Shown here: one piece after another, positions 1 to 8,839 of the stretch
How positions within the stretch are numbered: the first letter of the stretch is position 1
How the letters are laid out: every line of letters starts with the position of its first letter
Source: Alteromonas gracilis
GTDB taxonomy: Bacteria > Pseudomonadota > Gammaproteobacteria > Enterobacterales > Alteromonadaceae
Assembly: GCF_002993325.1 (NCBI RefSeq)
Contig: NZ_PVNO01000022.1
Span: forward strand, 104,270-168,269
Length of the DNA: 64,000 nt
Direction: 5' to 3'
Made by a program: the position numbers and the translations under genes
Notes under the pieces: generated by a model
What the model saw: the letters and a program-made list of their open reading frames with translations, nothing else
What the model was told of the DNA's origin: nothing
Database searches by the model: none

Positions 1-258
1 GCGCTGCGTAGCGAGCTGAAAGAAAGCATCTCGTCACTATTGGCTATTACAGGCGACGACGACATTATGAAGAACGACCCGCAGGGTAAAGAGTCTATGG
101 AAATTCGCGCTGCGTATCTTCAACCTCTTCATTACCTGCAAATTGAGCTTCTTGACCGTATCCGTAAGGCCGGTGATGAGTCGCAAAATACCAGCTTAGA
201 GCGTGCAATGATGGTTACCATTGCGGGTATTGCTATCGGTATGCGTAATACAGGTTAA
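1..258 (+). CDS. ppc: Phosphoenolpyruvate carboxylase, C-terminal end (partial)
   Basis: Only the last 85 codons are in the window; the gene begins upstream. The reading frame is open from base 1 and ends in a TAA. The final residues (TIAGIAIGMRNTG) are the invariant C-terminus of bacterial PEP carboxylases, whose terminal Gly lies close to the active site; the preceding PLHYLQIELLDR stretch matches the family's 'lQ.ELL.R' helix. The enzyme makes oxaloacetate from PEP and bicarbonate in the cytosol, refilling the TCA cycle. A strong terminator hairpin follows directly. No oddities are visible in the fragment. Confidence 0.95.
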   Translation, partial: ALRSELKESISSLLAITGDDDIMKNDPQGKESMEIRAAYLQPLHYLQIELLDRIRKAGDESQNTSLERAMMVTIAGIAIGMRNTG

Positions 259-283
259 ATACGCTTATTCAGTAAACCATAGA

Positions 284-315
284 AGCCCGCTTAGTTTAAC
301 GTAGCGGGCTTTTTT
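284..315 (+). terminator. Intrinsic terminator after ppc
   Basis: AGCCCGCT (284-291) pairs perfectly with AGCGGGCT (303-310) and is followed by a T tract (311-315). It lies 25 bases after the ppc stop and just before the convergent hydrolase stop. Confidence 0.9.
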
Positions 316-321
316 ATTGCG

Positions 322-1365
322 CTACTGAAAATGTACTGCTAACCATTTGTTGATTTCCCTTTCCACCTCATCGCGATAGAAAGTTAAGCTGTGATCGCCG
401 TTGTCGTAAACTACAAGCTTATGCGAGTGATTATTATCTTTTAGCTGCTGTGCCGCCTTAAGTGAATGTGAAATATCGACGCGCACATCAGCACTTCCGT
501 GCACTAACAAAATAGGCACATTCGGATTTAGCTCATTAATCCATTTTACTGCAGAGCGCTCATCGAGGGCTTTCGTTTGATTCTGCTCCATATTTGGAAC
601 AAGTTCATTAAGCAGCGCCCGCATATCTGGACGACGTTCCACAGTGGTATGTAAATCAGAGGGGCCAGCTACAATAACTGCGCTAGTAATGTCGCTTGTG
701 TTCTTGCGAAGCGCCTGCCATGTCATCATGCCGCCACGACTAACGCCATATAGGGCTATCTTATTAGGGTCGGCATTAGGTAGCTGTTTGGCTATTTCAA
801 TCAGTCGTAAGACGTCGTTAACATCTGCGCCGCCAAACTCATCTTTCCCTTGGCTAAATTTAGCGCCGCGATAATTACTCGCCAAAACAATATAACCCTG
901 TTCGGCGAGCGGCATTAAACGCTCAACAACGGCTATGCGCGTTACATTATGCTTATGGTTACCACCGCGATTAAAGATGATCACAGGTAACTTTTTGCCG
1001 CCAACATGCTTTGGTGACACCATAACACCTGAAATCTTCAAACCATCCGATTCATACTCAATCCATTGCGCACTTGTTGTCTTTATAAGCGCATTGAATT
1101 TTTTAGGATTTACCGCTTTTTGCCATCTATCCACATACGCTACGTTTTGATTATTGCTTTGTGCATGCGCAAGCCACGCCCCATAATTTTCGAAGGGCAA
1201 TGCATTGCCTTTTAACGTAAGTGTTTTAGGTAATTGAGTAAAAATTTGGCCTGCTAATAGTGCTTCATCATTGGCTTTGTTAAGAGCCTCACCCGTCGCG
1301 TTGGCATTAAAACAAAATACAAAACACATAATGTGAAGCAAAACGTTACGCATCATAGACGTCAT
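322..1365 (-). CDS. Secreted alpha/beta hydrolase, prolyl oligopeptidase (S9) type
   Basis: A 347-residue protein with an N-terminal signal peptide (hydrophobic LLHIMCFVFCFNANA) and a C-terminal alpha/beta-hydrolase domain. The nucleophile elbow is GVSRGG with Ser at about residue 209; the acid is the Asp in HGSADVRV and the His is in NGDHSL. This order and spacing are those of S9-type peptidase/esterase domains without the beta-propeller. The frame stays open upstream to 1614, but I chose the ATG at 1365 because AAGGAT sits six bases before it and a signal peptide follows at once; a longer start would run into the divergent gene. It probably hydrolyses a peptide or ester in the periplasm; substrate unknown. 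Confidence 0.85.
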   Translation of the reverse strand: MTSMMRNVLLHIMCFVFCFNANATGEALNKANDEALLAGQIFTQLPKTLTLKGNALPFENYGAWLAHAQSNNQNVAYVDRWQKAVNPKKFNALIKTTSAQWIEYESDGLKISGVMVSPKHVGGKKLPVIIFNRGGNHKHNVTRIAVVERLMPLAEQGYIVLASNYRGAKFSQGKDEFGGADVNDVLRLIEIAKQLPNADPNKIALYGVSRGGMMTWQALRKNTSDITSAVIVAGPSDLHTTVERRPDMRALLNELVPNMEQNQTKALDERSAVKWINELNPNVPILLVHGSADVRVDISHSLKAAQQLKDNNHSHKLVVYDNGDHSLTFYRDEVEREINKWLAVHFQ

Positions 1366-1495
1366 AATACATCCTTGTTTAATTCGAATAGAACCGTTGA
1401 GAGTGACTAGTAAATAATGAAATACTTTGCGACTCAACAGAATATGAATATGATTAGTAACAAAGTTTGTCACCCTATGCGTTAATGGACTAAAT

Positions 1496-2302
1496 ATGCG
1501 CACATCTCTATTGATACTCTTCATCACTCTGCTTTCACTCAGTGGCCGCTGTTTTCCCAGTAATATGGAGTTACCTACTGGATTGTGGGAAGGCATTAGT
1601 GAAGATGAACTCACATTCCGATTACTTCAAATAAGTGAAAGTGGCGAACACAGCTTTTTTGAAATAGCCATTCCAGGTGGTTTAAAAAGAGTGCGTCGCA
1701 CGCCATTCACCAATGAAGACATTGCTTGTATAGAAAACAGGTGCACTATAAAAACTATTATTGAAGGCGATGTAACGCGCACGATTACTGTGTCTCCCTA
1801 TTTAGATAGGGGCTTGAAGGCACTTGAATCGAGCTTCAAAGGTGAAGAGAGTTACACATCTCACACGTATCACCTGGTAAAACAAGACGCAGAATCTACG
1901 CCTCGAAAATTCCTCGAAAAACGTGGGAAGCTAATTGTTGATGCAGAGCAAAATACAACTGAACACCCTTTTGGCACTTGGATTGGTGTTATGCAGTATT
2001 TGGACAAGCCTGAATTAGCATTACTGCAGCTAAATGAAAGTGAGCAAGGAGCCTTACGCGTTTACAGAAAAGGCGCTAACCTTCTCAATGAAGTTCAATC
2101 AAATTTTTCTGCTAACAATGTAAGTATTGATGGAAGAGTCATCGAAATTGAAGCCACTCACACAACTTTTGCATCAAAAATTATTCTTTTCGTGCTAACA
2201 GACAACATGATTTCTGGCTACACCTACGCAATTCATAAGGGCTATCCAGCAGCCATGGGCGCAATAAAGCTGTACCGCATAGAGCCAGCCAAAGCACACT
2301 AA
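1496..2302 (+). CDS. Secreted protein of unknown function
   Basis: A 268-residue protein starting with a clear signal peptide (RTSLLILFITLLSLSGRC). I do not recognise the family. The mature part shows two similar halves, each opening with a Gly-Trp phrase (LPTGLWEGISEDELTFRLLQ near residue 26 and HPFGTWIGVMQYLDKPELALLQL near residue 159). This suggests an internal duplication of a beta-rich domain. It is divergent from the alpha/beta hydrolase, with 130 bases between the start codons that must hold both promoters. The Shine-Dalgarno is weak. No catalytic motif is visible. Confidence 0.75.
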   Translation: MRTSLLILFITLLSLSGRCFPSNMELPTGLWEGISEDELTFRLLQISESGEHSFFEIAIPGGLKRVRRTPFTNEDIACIENRCTIKTIIEGDVTRTITVSPYLDRGLKALESSFKGEESYTSHTYHLVKQDAESTPRKFLEKRGKLIVDAEQNTTEHPFGTWIGVMQYLDKPELALLQLNESEQGALRVYRKGANLLNEVQSNFSANNVSIDGRVIEIEATHTTFASKIILFVLTDNMISGYTYAIHKGYPAAMGAIKLYRIEPAKAH

Positions 2303-2500
2303 TTTTCTTAGGTGGTAAACTAATGAATAGCTGCTAGGTGATGCTTTCAACAAGCACCGCTTTACGTAGCTCTCCTGTTCTGAATGTGCAGTGGCAAAGT
2401 CTATAAACACGCCGCAAAAAAAGGCTGGATACGTAAGGTCGTAACAGACTTAATTTTCCCCAATTAATGAGTTTGTCAAAGGTTGTTGGGTGACGTATTG

Positions 2501-2599
2501 AGTGGGGGGAAGTTTGATAAGCAGGCTCTCCACCGCAGGGATGCGGTGGCGAAGCCTACATGGACGTATTCACGGCGGGTCTGCGTTCAAAGTTCCGCC
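2501..2599. repeat. Three-way-junction intergenic repeat, copy A
   Basis: Outer arms (2505-2520 region and 2581-2599) pair imperfectly around two inner hairpins. Hairpin 1 is CCACCGC-AGGGAT-GCGGTGG (2530-2549), a 7-bp stem with a 6-base loop. The second motif is TACATGGACGTA, followed by TTCACGGCGGG. The same order of parts occurs at 47635-47738 and in 62290-62780. The copy lies directly after the mdh stop on that gene's strand and after the unknown secreted gene on the other. There is no U tract, so a terminator role is not proven. The rest of 2303-2500 shows nothing recognisable. Confidence 0.7.
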
Positions 2600-2614
2600 A
2601 ATGATGTTATCCGA

Positions 2615-3553
2615 TTAGCCGTTTACGAAGTCAACGCCTAGCTTGATGTCGCCGCGTAGGCCTTCAAGCATGTCGTTTTTCGCTTTTTCTTCAAATGCGC
2701 TTAGCTCGCCGTATGGCAAGATTTCTTCAACACCGTTTGCACCTAGGCGAACTGGGTGTGCGAAGAATGCTGCGTCGTCGCTGTCGTCAGTTTGTACGTA
2801 AGTGTACTCAACCACGTTCTCACCTTGCATTGCTGCAACTAGAGATAAACAGAAACGTGCTGCTGCTTGACCCATAGATAGGGTTGCAGAGCCACCGCCC
2901 GCTTTTGCCTCAACAACTTCAGTACCCGCATTCTGGATACGAGTAGTTAGGCTAGACACTTCTTCGTCAGTAAACTCAACGCCTTCAACTTGTGAAAGTA
3001 GAGGAAGGATAGTTGTACCAGAGTGACCACCGATTACCGGTACGTGCACTGAAGATACGTCTACACCTTTAAGTTCAGCAACAAAAGTTTCAGCGCGGAT
3101 AACGTCAAGCGTAGTTACACCGAAAAGCTTGTTCTTGTCGTAAACGCCTTTTGCTTTTAGCGTTTCAGCTGCAATAGCTACAGTAGTGTTAACTGGGTTA
3201 GTGATGATACCAACACACGCGTTCGGGCAGTTATCAGCTACACCTTCAATTAGGTTTTTAACAATGCCGGCGTTGATGTTGAACAGATCAGAGCGATCCA
3301 TACCTGGCTTACGAGGCATACCTGCTGGAATCAGAACTACGTCTGCTCCAGTTAATGCATCAGCTAGGTCATCTTTACCGTGACCGGTTACTTTTACCGC
3401 AGTGGGGATGTGGCTCAAATCAACGGCAACACCAGGAACTACTGGCGCAACGTCGTAAAGCGCTAAATCTGAACCTGCTGGCAATTGTGTTTTCAACAAC
3501 AAAGACAGCGCCTGACCAATACCACCGGCAGCACCTAACACGGCTACTTTCAT
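2615..3553 (-). CDS. mdh: Malate dehydrogenase (NAD-dependent)
   Basis: A 312-residue protein, the same length as the E. coli enzyme. The Rossmann loop GAAGGIGQ lies at residues 8-15, substrate-binding arginines in [12 protein letters not shown] near residue 80, NPVNTTV near 118, and the catalytic His in [11 protein letters not shown] near 177. It interconverts malate and oxaloacetate with NAD in the TCA cycle. The start is supported by AGGAGA eight bases upstream. It is divergent from argR, as in many gammaproteobacteria; the 237-base spacer carries probable ARG boxes. The 3' end abuts an intergenic repeat. Confidence 0.98.
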   Translation of the reverse strand: MKVAVLGAAGGIGQALSLLLKTQLPAGSDLALYDVAPVVPGVAVDLSHIPTAVKVTGHGKDDLADALTGADVVLIPAGMPRKPGMDRSDLFNINAGIVKNLIEGVADNCPNACVGIITNPVNTTVAIAAETLKAKGVYDKNKLFGVTTLDVIRAETFVAELKGVDVSSVHVPVIGGHSGTTILPLLSQVEGVEFTDEEVSSLTTRIQNAGTEVVEAKAGGGSATLSMGQAAARFCLSLVAAMQGENVVEYTYVQTDDSDDAAFFAHPVRLGANGVEEILPYGELSAFEEKAKNDMLEGLRGDIKLGVDFVNG

Positions 3554-3663
3554 ACCATTTCTCCTATGGGATTACTTCACGTATTTAAACGGAACGTCAC
3601 ACTAATGCAACGCGGGGGAAAACTCAATCACCGGATCGTCTTATTAACGTTATTTATGGCGAT

Positions 3664-3701
3664 TTTTATTCGATATTCATTATCATGAATGATTATGCAA
3701 A
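3664..3701. promoter_or_regulatory. Tandem ARG boxes (ArgR operator) upstream of argR
   Basis: Two 18-bp sites fit the ARG-box pattern (core TGAAT-N4-ATTCA). The left core is TTATT-CGAT-ATTCA (3666-3679), with a perfect right half; the right core is TGAAT-GATT-ATGCA (3686-3699), with a perfect left half and one mismatch. The 18-bp boxes are 2 bp apart. Established knowledge: the E. coli argR operator uses 2-bp spacing where other arg operators use 3. Autoregulation of argR is inferred; an effect on mdh is possible. Confidence 0.6.
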
Positions 3702-3790
3702 GAAATTGCGCAAAGTCCACCTGTGCGGCACAATATACGCATACTAAATATAATTCCTAACGATAACCCTCAGAAAAGAAAAGAGCGCTA

Positions 3791-4255
3791 ATGGCAAACG
3801 CAAAACAAGAGCAACTCATCAAGGCTTTTAAAGAGATTCTCAAAGCGGAAAGTTACGGTTCACAAGGCGAAATTGTGGATGCTTTGAAGTCGCAAAGCTT
3901 TGACAATATCAGCCAGTCAAAAATATCAAGAATGTTGAGCAAGTTTGGTGCGGTAAGAACGCGTAACGCCCGTGGTGACATGGTTTATTGCCTTCCCCCT
4001 GAGTTGGGTATGCCAACGGCTAAAAGCCCGTTAAAACAGCTCGTATTAGACATTGTGCACAATAATGTGATGGTGATTATCAGAACGAGTCCAGGTGCTG
4101 CTCAGCTTATCGCGCGCTTGCTAGATTCTTTGAGCAAAAAAGACGGTGTATTAGGCACCATTGCCGGCGATGATACGATATTTATTGCCCCCGCAGATGT
4201 ATCTAAAATAGAAGAGCTAAGACAGCGAGTTGAAGACCTGTTTGAGAACGTTTAA
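3791..4255 (+). CDS. argR: Arginine repressor
   Basis: A 154-residue protein close to the 156 of E. coli ArgR. The N-terminal winged helix (residues 1-70) includes the recognition segment [22 protein letters not shown]. The C-terminal hexamerisation and arginine-binding domain contains the [11 protein letters not shown] motif near residue 122, where the paired Asp residues contact arginine. It represses arginine biosynthesis genes when arginine is plentiful. It sits divergent to mdh behind a candidate pair of ARG boxes, suggesting self-control. A bidirectional hairpin follows the stop. Confidence 0.96.
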   Translation: MANAKQEQLIKAFKEILKAESYGSQGEIVDALKSQSFDNISQSKISRMLSKFGAVRTRNARGDMVYCLPPELGMPTAKSPLKQLVLDIVHNNVMVIIRTSPGAAQLIARLLDSLSKKDGVLGTIAGDDTIFIAPADVSKIEELRQRVEDLFENV

Positions 4256-4326
4256 AAAAGTGCATCTGTCTAAAAGTACCATTGACTAAAAAGCGCTTTA
4301 AATTAAATTATAGCTTCGCAAAACAA

Positions 4327-4353
4327 AGAAACCGCCGTAATGAGGCGGTTTCT
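4327..4353. terminator. Bidirectional terminator between argR and the DJ-1 gene
   Basis: AGAAACCGCC (4327-4336) pairs perfectly with GGCGGTTTCT (4344-4353) around a 7-base loop. It is flanked by T-rich sequence on the plus side and an A-rich run on the other, so it can serve both convergent genes. Confidence 0.8.
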
Positions 4354-4377
4354 TCATTTATAGGATTAGCACGTTAA

Positions 4378-5061
4378 TTAGGACAGAAGCTTAATGAGCG
4401 CGTCTGCTGCTGGGCGTGACGATGGCGGATTTTGACCGGTAACCAATAGCCCATCTGTACAAACCTTCACAGCGAAATCATCTGCACTTTCATAATTTCC
4501 GCCTTTCTTGACTAACTCATCTTCAACAAGATAAGGCACTACATCAGTGAGTTCCATTGCGGCTTCTTCGCTATTTGAAAAACCGGTTACGGCTTTGCCG
4601 TCTACTAAATACTTGCCATCAGGAGTTTTTACATCCTTCAGCACGATTGGAGCGTGACAAACCGCTCCGACGGGCTTATTAGCGGCAATAGTCTCTTCAA
4701 TCAATTTGATAGAGTGCGCGTTATCTGAGAGGTCCCACAATGGTCCATGACCGCCAGGATAAAATACCGCGTCGAATTCTTCGGCACGTACATCTTCAAG
4801 TGGAATAGTTGACGCTATCGCACTACGTGCTAATTCATCTTTCGTGTATCGAATTGCATCATCGGTCATGGCATCGTCAGATAGACTATTAGGGTCAATC
4901 GGAACCTGCCCTCCCATCGGCGAGGCCAGTGTAATTGTGTAACCTTGGTCTTTAAATGCGTAATAAGGTGCGGCGAACTCCTCTAGCCACATACCTGTCT
5001 TCTCACCAGTATCGCCCATAATTTCGTGAGACGTCATTACCATTAACATACGTTTTGACAT
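4378..5061 (-). CDS. DJ-1/PfpI family protein (class I glutamine amidotransferase-like)
   Basis: A 227-residue cytosolic protein. The nucleophile elbow is VGAVCHAP with Cys at about residue 135, and the upstream YPGGHGPLWDL segment is typical of the Hsp31/YhbO-like group of DJ-1 proteins. Members act as glyoxalase III, deglycase-type stress proteins or chaperones; which activity applies cannot be read from sequence. The start has a strong AGGAGGG five bases upstream. It forms a single-gene unit convergent with argR. Confidence 0.9.
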   Translation of the reverse strand: MSKRMLMVMTSHEIMGDTGEKTGMWLEEFAAPYYAFKDQGYTITLASPMGGQVPIDPNSLSDDAMTDDAIRYTKDELARSAIASTIPLEDVRAEEFDAVFYPGGHGPLWDLSDNAHSIKLIEETIAANKPVGAVCHAPIVLKDVKTPDGKYLVDGKAVTGFSNSEEAAMELTDVVPYLVEDELVKKGGNYESADDFAVKVCTDGLLVTGQNPPSSRPAADALIKLLS

Positions 5062-5169
5062 AAGCCCTCCTTGCGAGCATTTAAAAATGTAACGCCAGTT
5101 AATTCGTGTGATGGAGGGTCTTAGATCATAAAAGAAGAGAAGGATCGATTAGTTGCAAATGGGTGAGAT

Positions 5170-5217
5170 AAATCGCAGGCATAAAAAAGTGCCACTTCCT
5201 GTTAAGGAGAGTGGCAC
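5170..5217 (-). terminator. Terminator of the TonB-receptor gene, with conserved trailer
   Basis: GTGCCAC-TTCCT (5189-5200) pairs with AGGAGA-GTGGCAC (5205-5217). Read on the minus strand it is followed by a six-T run. Just beyond lies a 19-base trailer (5170-5188, AAATCGCAGGCATAAAAAA on the plus strand) that recurs exactly at 62788-62806, after the tuf terminator. Confidence 0.85.
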
Positions 5218-5248
5218 CTAACACTACAAACTTTTTTACACTAAGTGA

Positions 5249-8200
5249 TTAGAAGTCGTATTTAATACCAAACTGAACTTGCCATACTGATTGATCAAGT
5301 ACTTCTAGGTTTTTAATACGTGAATCACTGTTCAGGTCAAAGTATTCATATTGACCATCTACTATATTTGCAGAAACTACTGCACGCTCGTATTCGTATT
5401 GAGTACGCTCGATACGGCCCCAGTCATCATTAAGCAGGTTGCCAAAGTTCTCAATATCAAAGAAAACCGTCAACTTATGCTCAGGGTAAAGCGCTGGAAG
5501 TTCTTGTTGAATACGCACATCTATGATTGTTGACCAGCGAGAGTTATCGCCATTACGTTCAGCAATTCCACCTTTATACTGAGCTAGCTCTGAACTATTG
5601 ATATAGTCGATGAACTCCTGCTGAGCGGCTACGTCACCACCAAATGAAGTTGCTGCAAATAATGGATCATTGATGCCATCTGGAACGTAAAGTAGGTGCC
5701 CTGCATCATCGTTACGGCTTTCACGCGCACAACGGCCACCACCAACATCTAGCACACATGCGTTGTTTTCATCAAATGTGTAGCTGTAAGGCTGACCAGA
5801 GCGACGCTCTGCAAAGATTGAAACAGTCGTTTCATAACCATCAATCAACTCTTTCTTCCAGTTGAAGCGCATTTTCCATAAATGTTCAGTCTGGAAGTTA
5901 GAAGTTCCAGCACGTGGCTGCTGACGATCGTAAGCAGCGAAGTCTGAATAGTTAGACGTTGCAGTTGAAGATGTGCCATAACCAACATCTTCTACATCAG
6001 CATAAGTATAACTCGTGAAGAAGTCGAATGAGCCATAAGAGGTATCCCACGCTTTTGAAGCAGACAAGGCGTATAGTATTGAATCACCTTCATCAACTGA
6101 GCCAGTTACGATAGCTTCTGGACCTTCACTACAGTCATAAACACCACGACCATCTGGCGCTGTACTAACTGGGTTTTCGCAGCGTTGATCATACCAGTAA
6201 GTTGCATTTTCAAGCTTGTTGTAAAGCACATCAGCAGAGAACAACCAACCTTCTAGTTCTTCAATCTCTGGTTCGTGAGCAACTCCAAGGCTTACTTTCC
6301 AAGTAGTAGGGATATCAAAATCATTCGCCAACGCGTTCACATCGCCATCAGGATCGATGTTAGCAAGCAGATCAAGAATGTTCTGAGGAATGTACTGACC
6401 TGTTACTGGATCTGGTGTAGTCGGAACTTGATATGTCTGACCAGAACCAAAATCTTCATAATTATCAGAAATTACACCGTCATTTGAGTAGCTATTTGAA
6501 ACCCAAACACTTGGTGCACCACCAGAGAAACGACCAATACCACCACGTACAGTTGTATAATCAGAGGCATACCACTGGAATGACACACGAGGAAGAATTA
6601 CATCAAGTCCATCAATGTCATTAGTATTTGAATAACCGTAACGGTCTACGAAGTTCTGGTTTTCGCGGATAGAACCTTCAGATTCATACCAGTCATAACG
6701 GATACCAGCGTCAATAGTTAACTCAGCTGTAGCTTCCCAAGAATCTTGGAAATAAAGTGAGTTGTAGTTATAACCCCAAATTGCGCGAAGGTCGTTCTCG
6801 TTATTTGTAACAGCATTATTGTAAAGAAGCGCAGAAGCTTCAGCATTTGCAAGGTCTTCTAGACTATCGAATAGATATGAGCCTTCAGAGTTTTGAGCAA
6901 ATAGGTTATCCACATCTACTTCTTCGCGCTCATAACCAAGCTTCATGATGTGGTCGCCAGTTGTGTAAATACCAACTAGTTTAATTTGGAAGAAGTCCTG
7001 ATCAAGAGAGTTACCGTGACGGAAGCGGTCTGGACCAATCGTTAAGTAATTTTCATCGCCATCTACTTCACGAAGGAAAACGGCAAAGTTAGGGAACTCC
7101 GAACCATTTAGAGAATCTTGGCCTGTAGCTTGCGTTGTTTTCGCTACCTTGAACTGTGTAGAGAAGTCTGAAGTCCAGTCAGAGAAGACGTGCGCAATAA
7201 AACTTTCAACTTTTTCTGAGCGGTCATACCACGCCGAAGATGCACCAAGTACTTCATCTTGCGCTAGGAAGTTGTTACCATTTTGCTCATTGATTGAGTT
7301 ACCGTCGGTAAGCATATAAGTAAACTTAGCGCGATGGTCATCGTTGATATTCCAGTCGATATTCGCAAGAACTTTCTCATCTTGTACGTCGTCTTTCTGG
7401 AAACCACCTATGTCAAAGCCCCAAACGTCAGAAACGATTTGAGAAACTTGAGCAACATCATCTAACGTGATTGTTGAAACTTCATTAACGGCGCCTGACC
7501 CAGCGGGGCCACGATTAAGCGGTGCTACTGATTCAAATTTATCGTACGCAACAAAGAAAAAGAGTTTATCTTTTATTATCGGGCCACCTAAAGTGGCAAC
7601 AAACGTTTCTTCTTCGAAATCGAAATTGAATTCTTCATCACCATTGTTATCGCCAATGAATGAATCATCAGTGTAGTAGTAACCAACTGAGCCGTGGAAT
7701 TCGTTTGTACCTGATTTGGTTACAGCATTAATTGTACCACCGGTAAACCCGTTATACTCAACGTCGAACGGCGCGGTTTGGATTGACAAAGACTCAATTG
7801 CATCGTAGGAAATTGGAGAGCGTTGAGTTGGGTAACCGTTAGCGTTAAGACCGAAACGGTCGTTCAATGCTACACCATCTACTGTCAAAGAGTTGAACTT
7901 ATTATTTGCACCTGCAATGCTAAGTTCTTTTGAACCGCCACTCTGAACGTTTACAGATGCAAACGGGTCAAGTTGAGCCGCATCTGGGATATCACGGTCA
8001 ATCGATACTACTTGCTGAAGCGCTTCAAGACCAAGACTTGTGCTTAGTGCTTCATTGGTATAACCAGTACCTGCAGAGCTACCAGTTACAGTAATAACTT
8101 CAGTGCTACGAGACGATTCAAGTTGAATAGGAAGATCCAACGCCTGGTCTAGAGATAGATAAACGTTTTCAACTTTCGCAGGAACGAAGCCGTCGCCTGA

Positions 8201-8458
8201 AATGGTAATCGTGTAAGGGCCACCTACGCGAAGACCGCGCGAAGAAAAAGTGCCGTTTTCATTCGTAGTTGCTACCGAAGTAGTACCTGTAGGTTCGTGT
8301 TTAATTGTTACTGTCGCGCCAGAAAGGTCTGAGCCAGCTTCAGTAACAACATTGCCTCGGATAGACGACGTTGTTGTTTGTGCCGTGGCTGTGCCAGCCA
8401 GACCTGCAGCAACAGCAACAGCGATCGCTACGCGACTTAGCTTTGCTTTGAAGTTCAT
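5249..8458 (-). CDS. TonB-dependent receptor, Oar-like, with carboxypeptidase-regulatory domain
   Basis: A 1069-residue outer-membrane receptor. It has a signal peptide (AIAVAVAAGLAGTATA), then a carboxypeptidase-regulatory-like beta-sandwich (SIRGNVVTEAGSDLSGATVTI, about residues 28-115), a plug (VITVTGSSAG to TINAVTKSGTNEFHGSVGY) and a 22-strand barrel ending in KYDF with the usual terminal Phe. I chose the ATG at 8458 because the signal peptide starts there; the open frame to 8563 adds 35 residues without signal-like character. Oar-like receptors are often linked to peptide or protein uptake, but the substrate is unknown. A palindrome shared with the 2OG-oxygenase promoter lies 185 bases upstream. 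Confidence 0.93.
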   Translation of the reverse strand: MNFKAKLSRVAIAVAVAAGLAGTATAQTTTSSIRGNVVTEAGSDLSGATVTIKHEPTGTTSVATTNENGTFSSRGLRVGGPYTITISGDGFVPAKVENVYLSLDQALDLPIQLESSRSTEVITVTGSSAGTGYTNEALSTSLGLEALQQVVSIDRDIPDAAQLDPFASVNVQSGGSKELSIAGANNKFNSLTVDGVALNDRFGLNANGYPTQRSPISYDAIESLSIQTAPFDVEYNGFTGGTINAVTKSGTNEFHGSVGYYYTDDSFIGDNNGDEEFNFDFEEETFVATLGGPIIKDKLFFFVAYDKFESVAPLNRGPAGSGAVNEVSTITLDDVAQVSQIVSDVWGFDIGGFQKDDVQDEKVLANIDWNINDDHRAKFTYMLTDGNSINEQNGNNFLAQDEVLGASSAWYDRSEKVESFIAHVFSDWTSDFSTQFKVAKTTQATGQDSLNGSEFPNFAVFLREVDGDENYLTIGPDRFRHGNSLDQDFFQIKLVGIYTTGDHIMKLGYEREEVDVDNLFAQNSEGSYLFDSLEDLANAEASALLYNNAVTNNENDLRAIWGYNYNSLYFQDSWEATAELTIDAGIRYDWYESEGSIRENQNFVDRYGYSNTNDIDGLDVILPRVSFQWYASDYTTVRGGIGRFSGGAPSVWVSNSYSNDGVISDNYEDFGSGQTYQVPTTPDPVTGQYIPQNILDLLANIDPDGDVNALANDFDIPTTWKVSLGVAHEPEIEELEGWLFSADVLYNKLENATYWYDQRCENPVSTAPDGRGVYDCSEGPEAIVTGSVDEGDSILYALSASKAWDTSYGSFDFFTSYTYADVEDVGYGTSSTATSNYSDFAAYDRQQPRAGTSNFQTEHLWKMRFNWKKELIDGYETTVSIFAERRSGQPYSYTFDENNACVLDVGGGRCARESRNDDAGHLLYVPDGINDPLFAATSFGGDVAAQQEFIDYINSSELAQYKGGIAERNGDNSRWSTIIDVRIQQELPALYPEHKLTVFFDIENFGNLLNDDWGRIERTQYEYERAVVSANIVDGQYEYFDLNSDSRIKNLEVLDQSVWQVQFGIKYDF

Positions 8459-8839
8459 GTGTGTGTTTCCCTTTTTGTTTAAAATTCTTTTTTCGGCCAA
8501 ATACTGCACATAAATTACGCAGTGTGCTTGCATCTTAACCGGAACCCGATGAATTGTCGTCAAGGTTCATGTCATTTTTATTACACTTTTACATTTTTAT
8601 TTAACAGCAATCGTACGAGAATACTGAGTTTGCAAATTTTTTCTTGACCACATGGTCAAGTTAATTTACTTGTTATTATTATTGCTGACCCGTTTCGATT
8701 TGCTGGACCTATTCTTGACAGACGGGCAACTAATAAACAGCGTTTAATAAAAATCAGGTTTACCCATAAAAAACCGTTAAATTTCAATATATTAACACAT
8801 TAAAATAAACTTACCTATTGCAATAAATAACCTTAACTG
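8459..8839. other. Intergenic region between TonB receptor and PhnD-like gene
   Basis: A 381-base AT-rich spacer between divergent genes. Apart from the palindrome at 8643-8660, I see no RNA gene, repeat or ORF with a ribosome-binding site. The stretch 8740-8839 is very AT-rich and probably holds the promoter of the downstream pair. Confidence 0.5.
8636..8660 (-). promoter_or_regulatory. Palindromic operator-like site upstream of the TonB receptor
   Basis: CTTGACCACATGGTCAAG (8643-8660) is a perfect 8+8 dyad with a 2-base centre. Read on the minus strand the right half continues into AAGAAAAAA. The same GACCA-N2-TGGTC core with the same AAGAAAAAA extension occurs at 12737-12757 before the oxygenase gene. 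The form suits a dimeric repressor such as a TetR-type protein; identity unknown. Confidence 0.5.

Noticed and set aside
1366..1614. N-terminal extension of the S9 hydrolase frame
   Set aside because: It would overlap the divergent gene, and it lies before a ribosome-binding site and signal peptide that define the ATG at 1365.
2195..2410. A 71-codon frame antisense to the end of the unknown secreted gene
   Set aside because: Most of it is antisense to a gene with a signal peptide; no ribosome-binding site.
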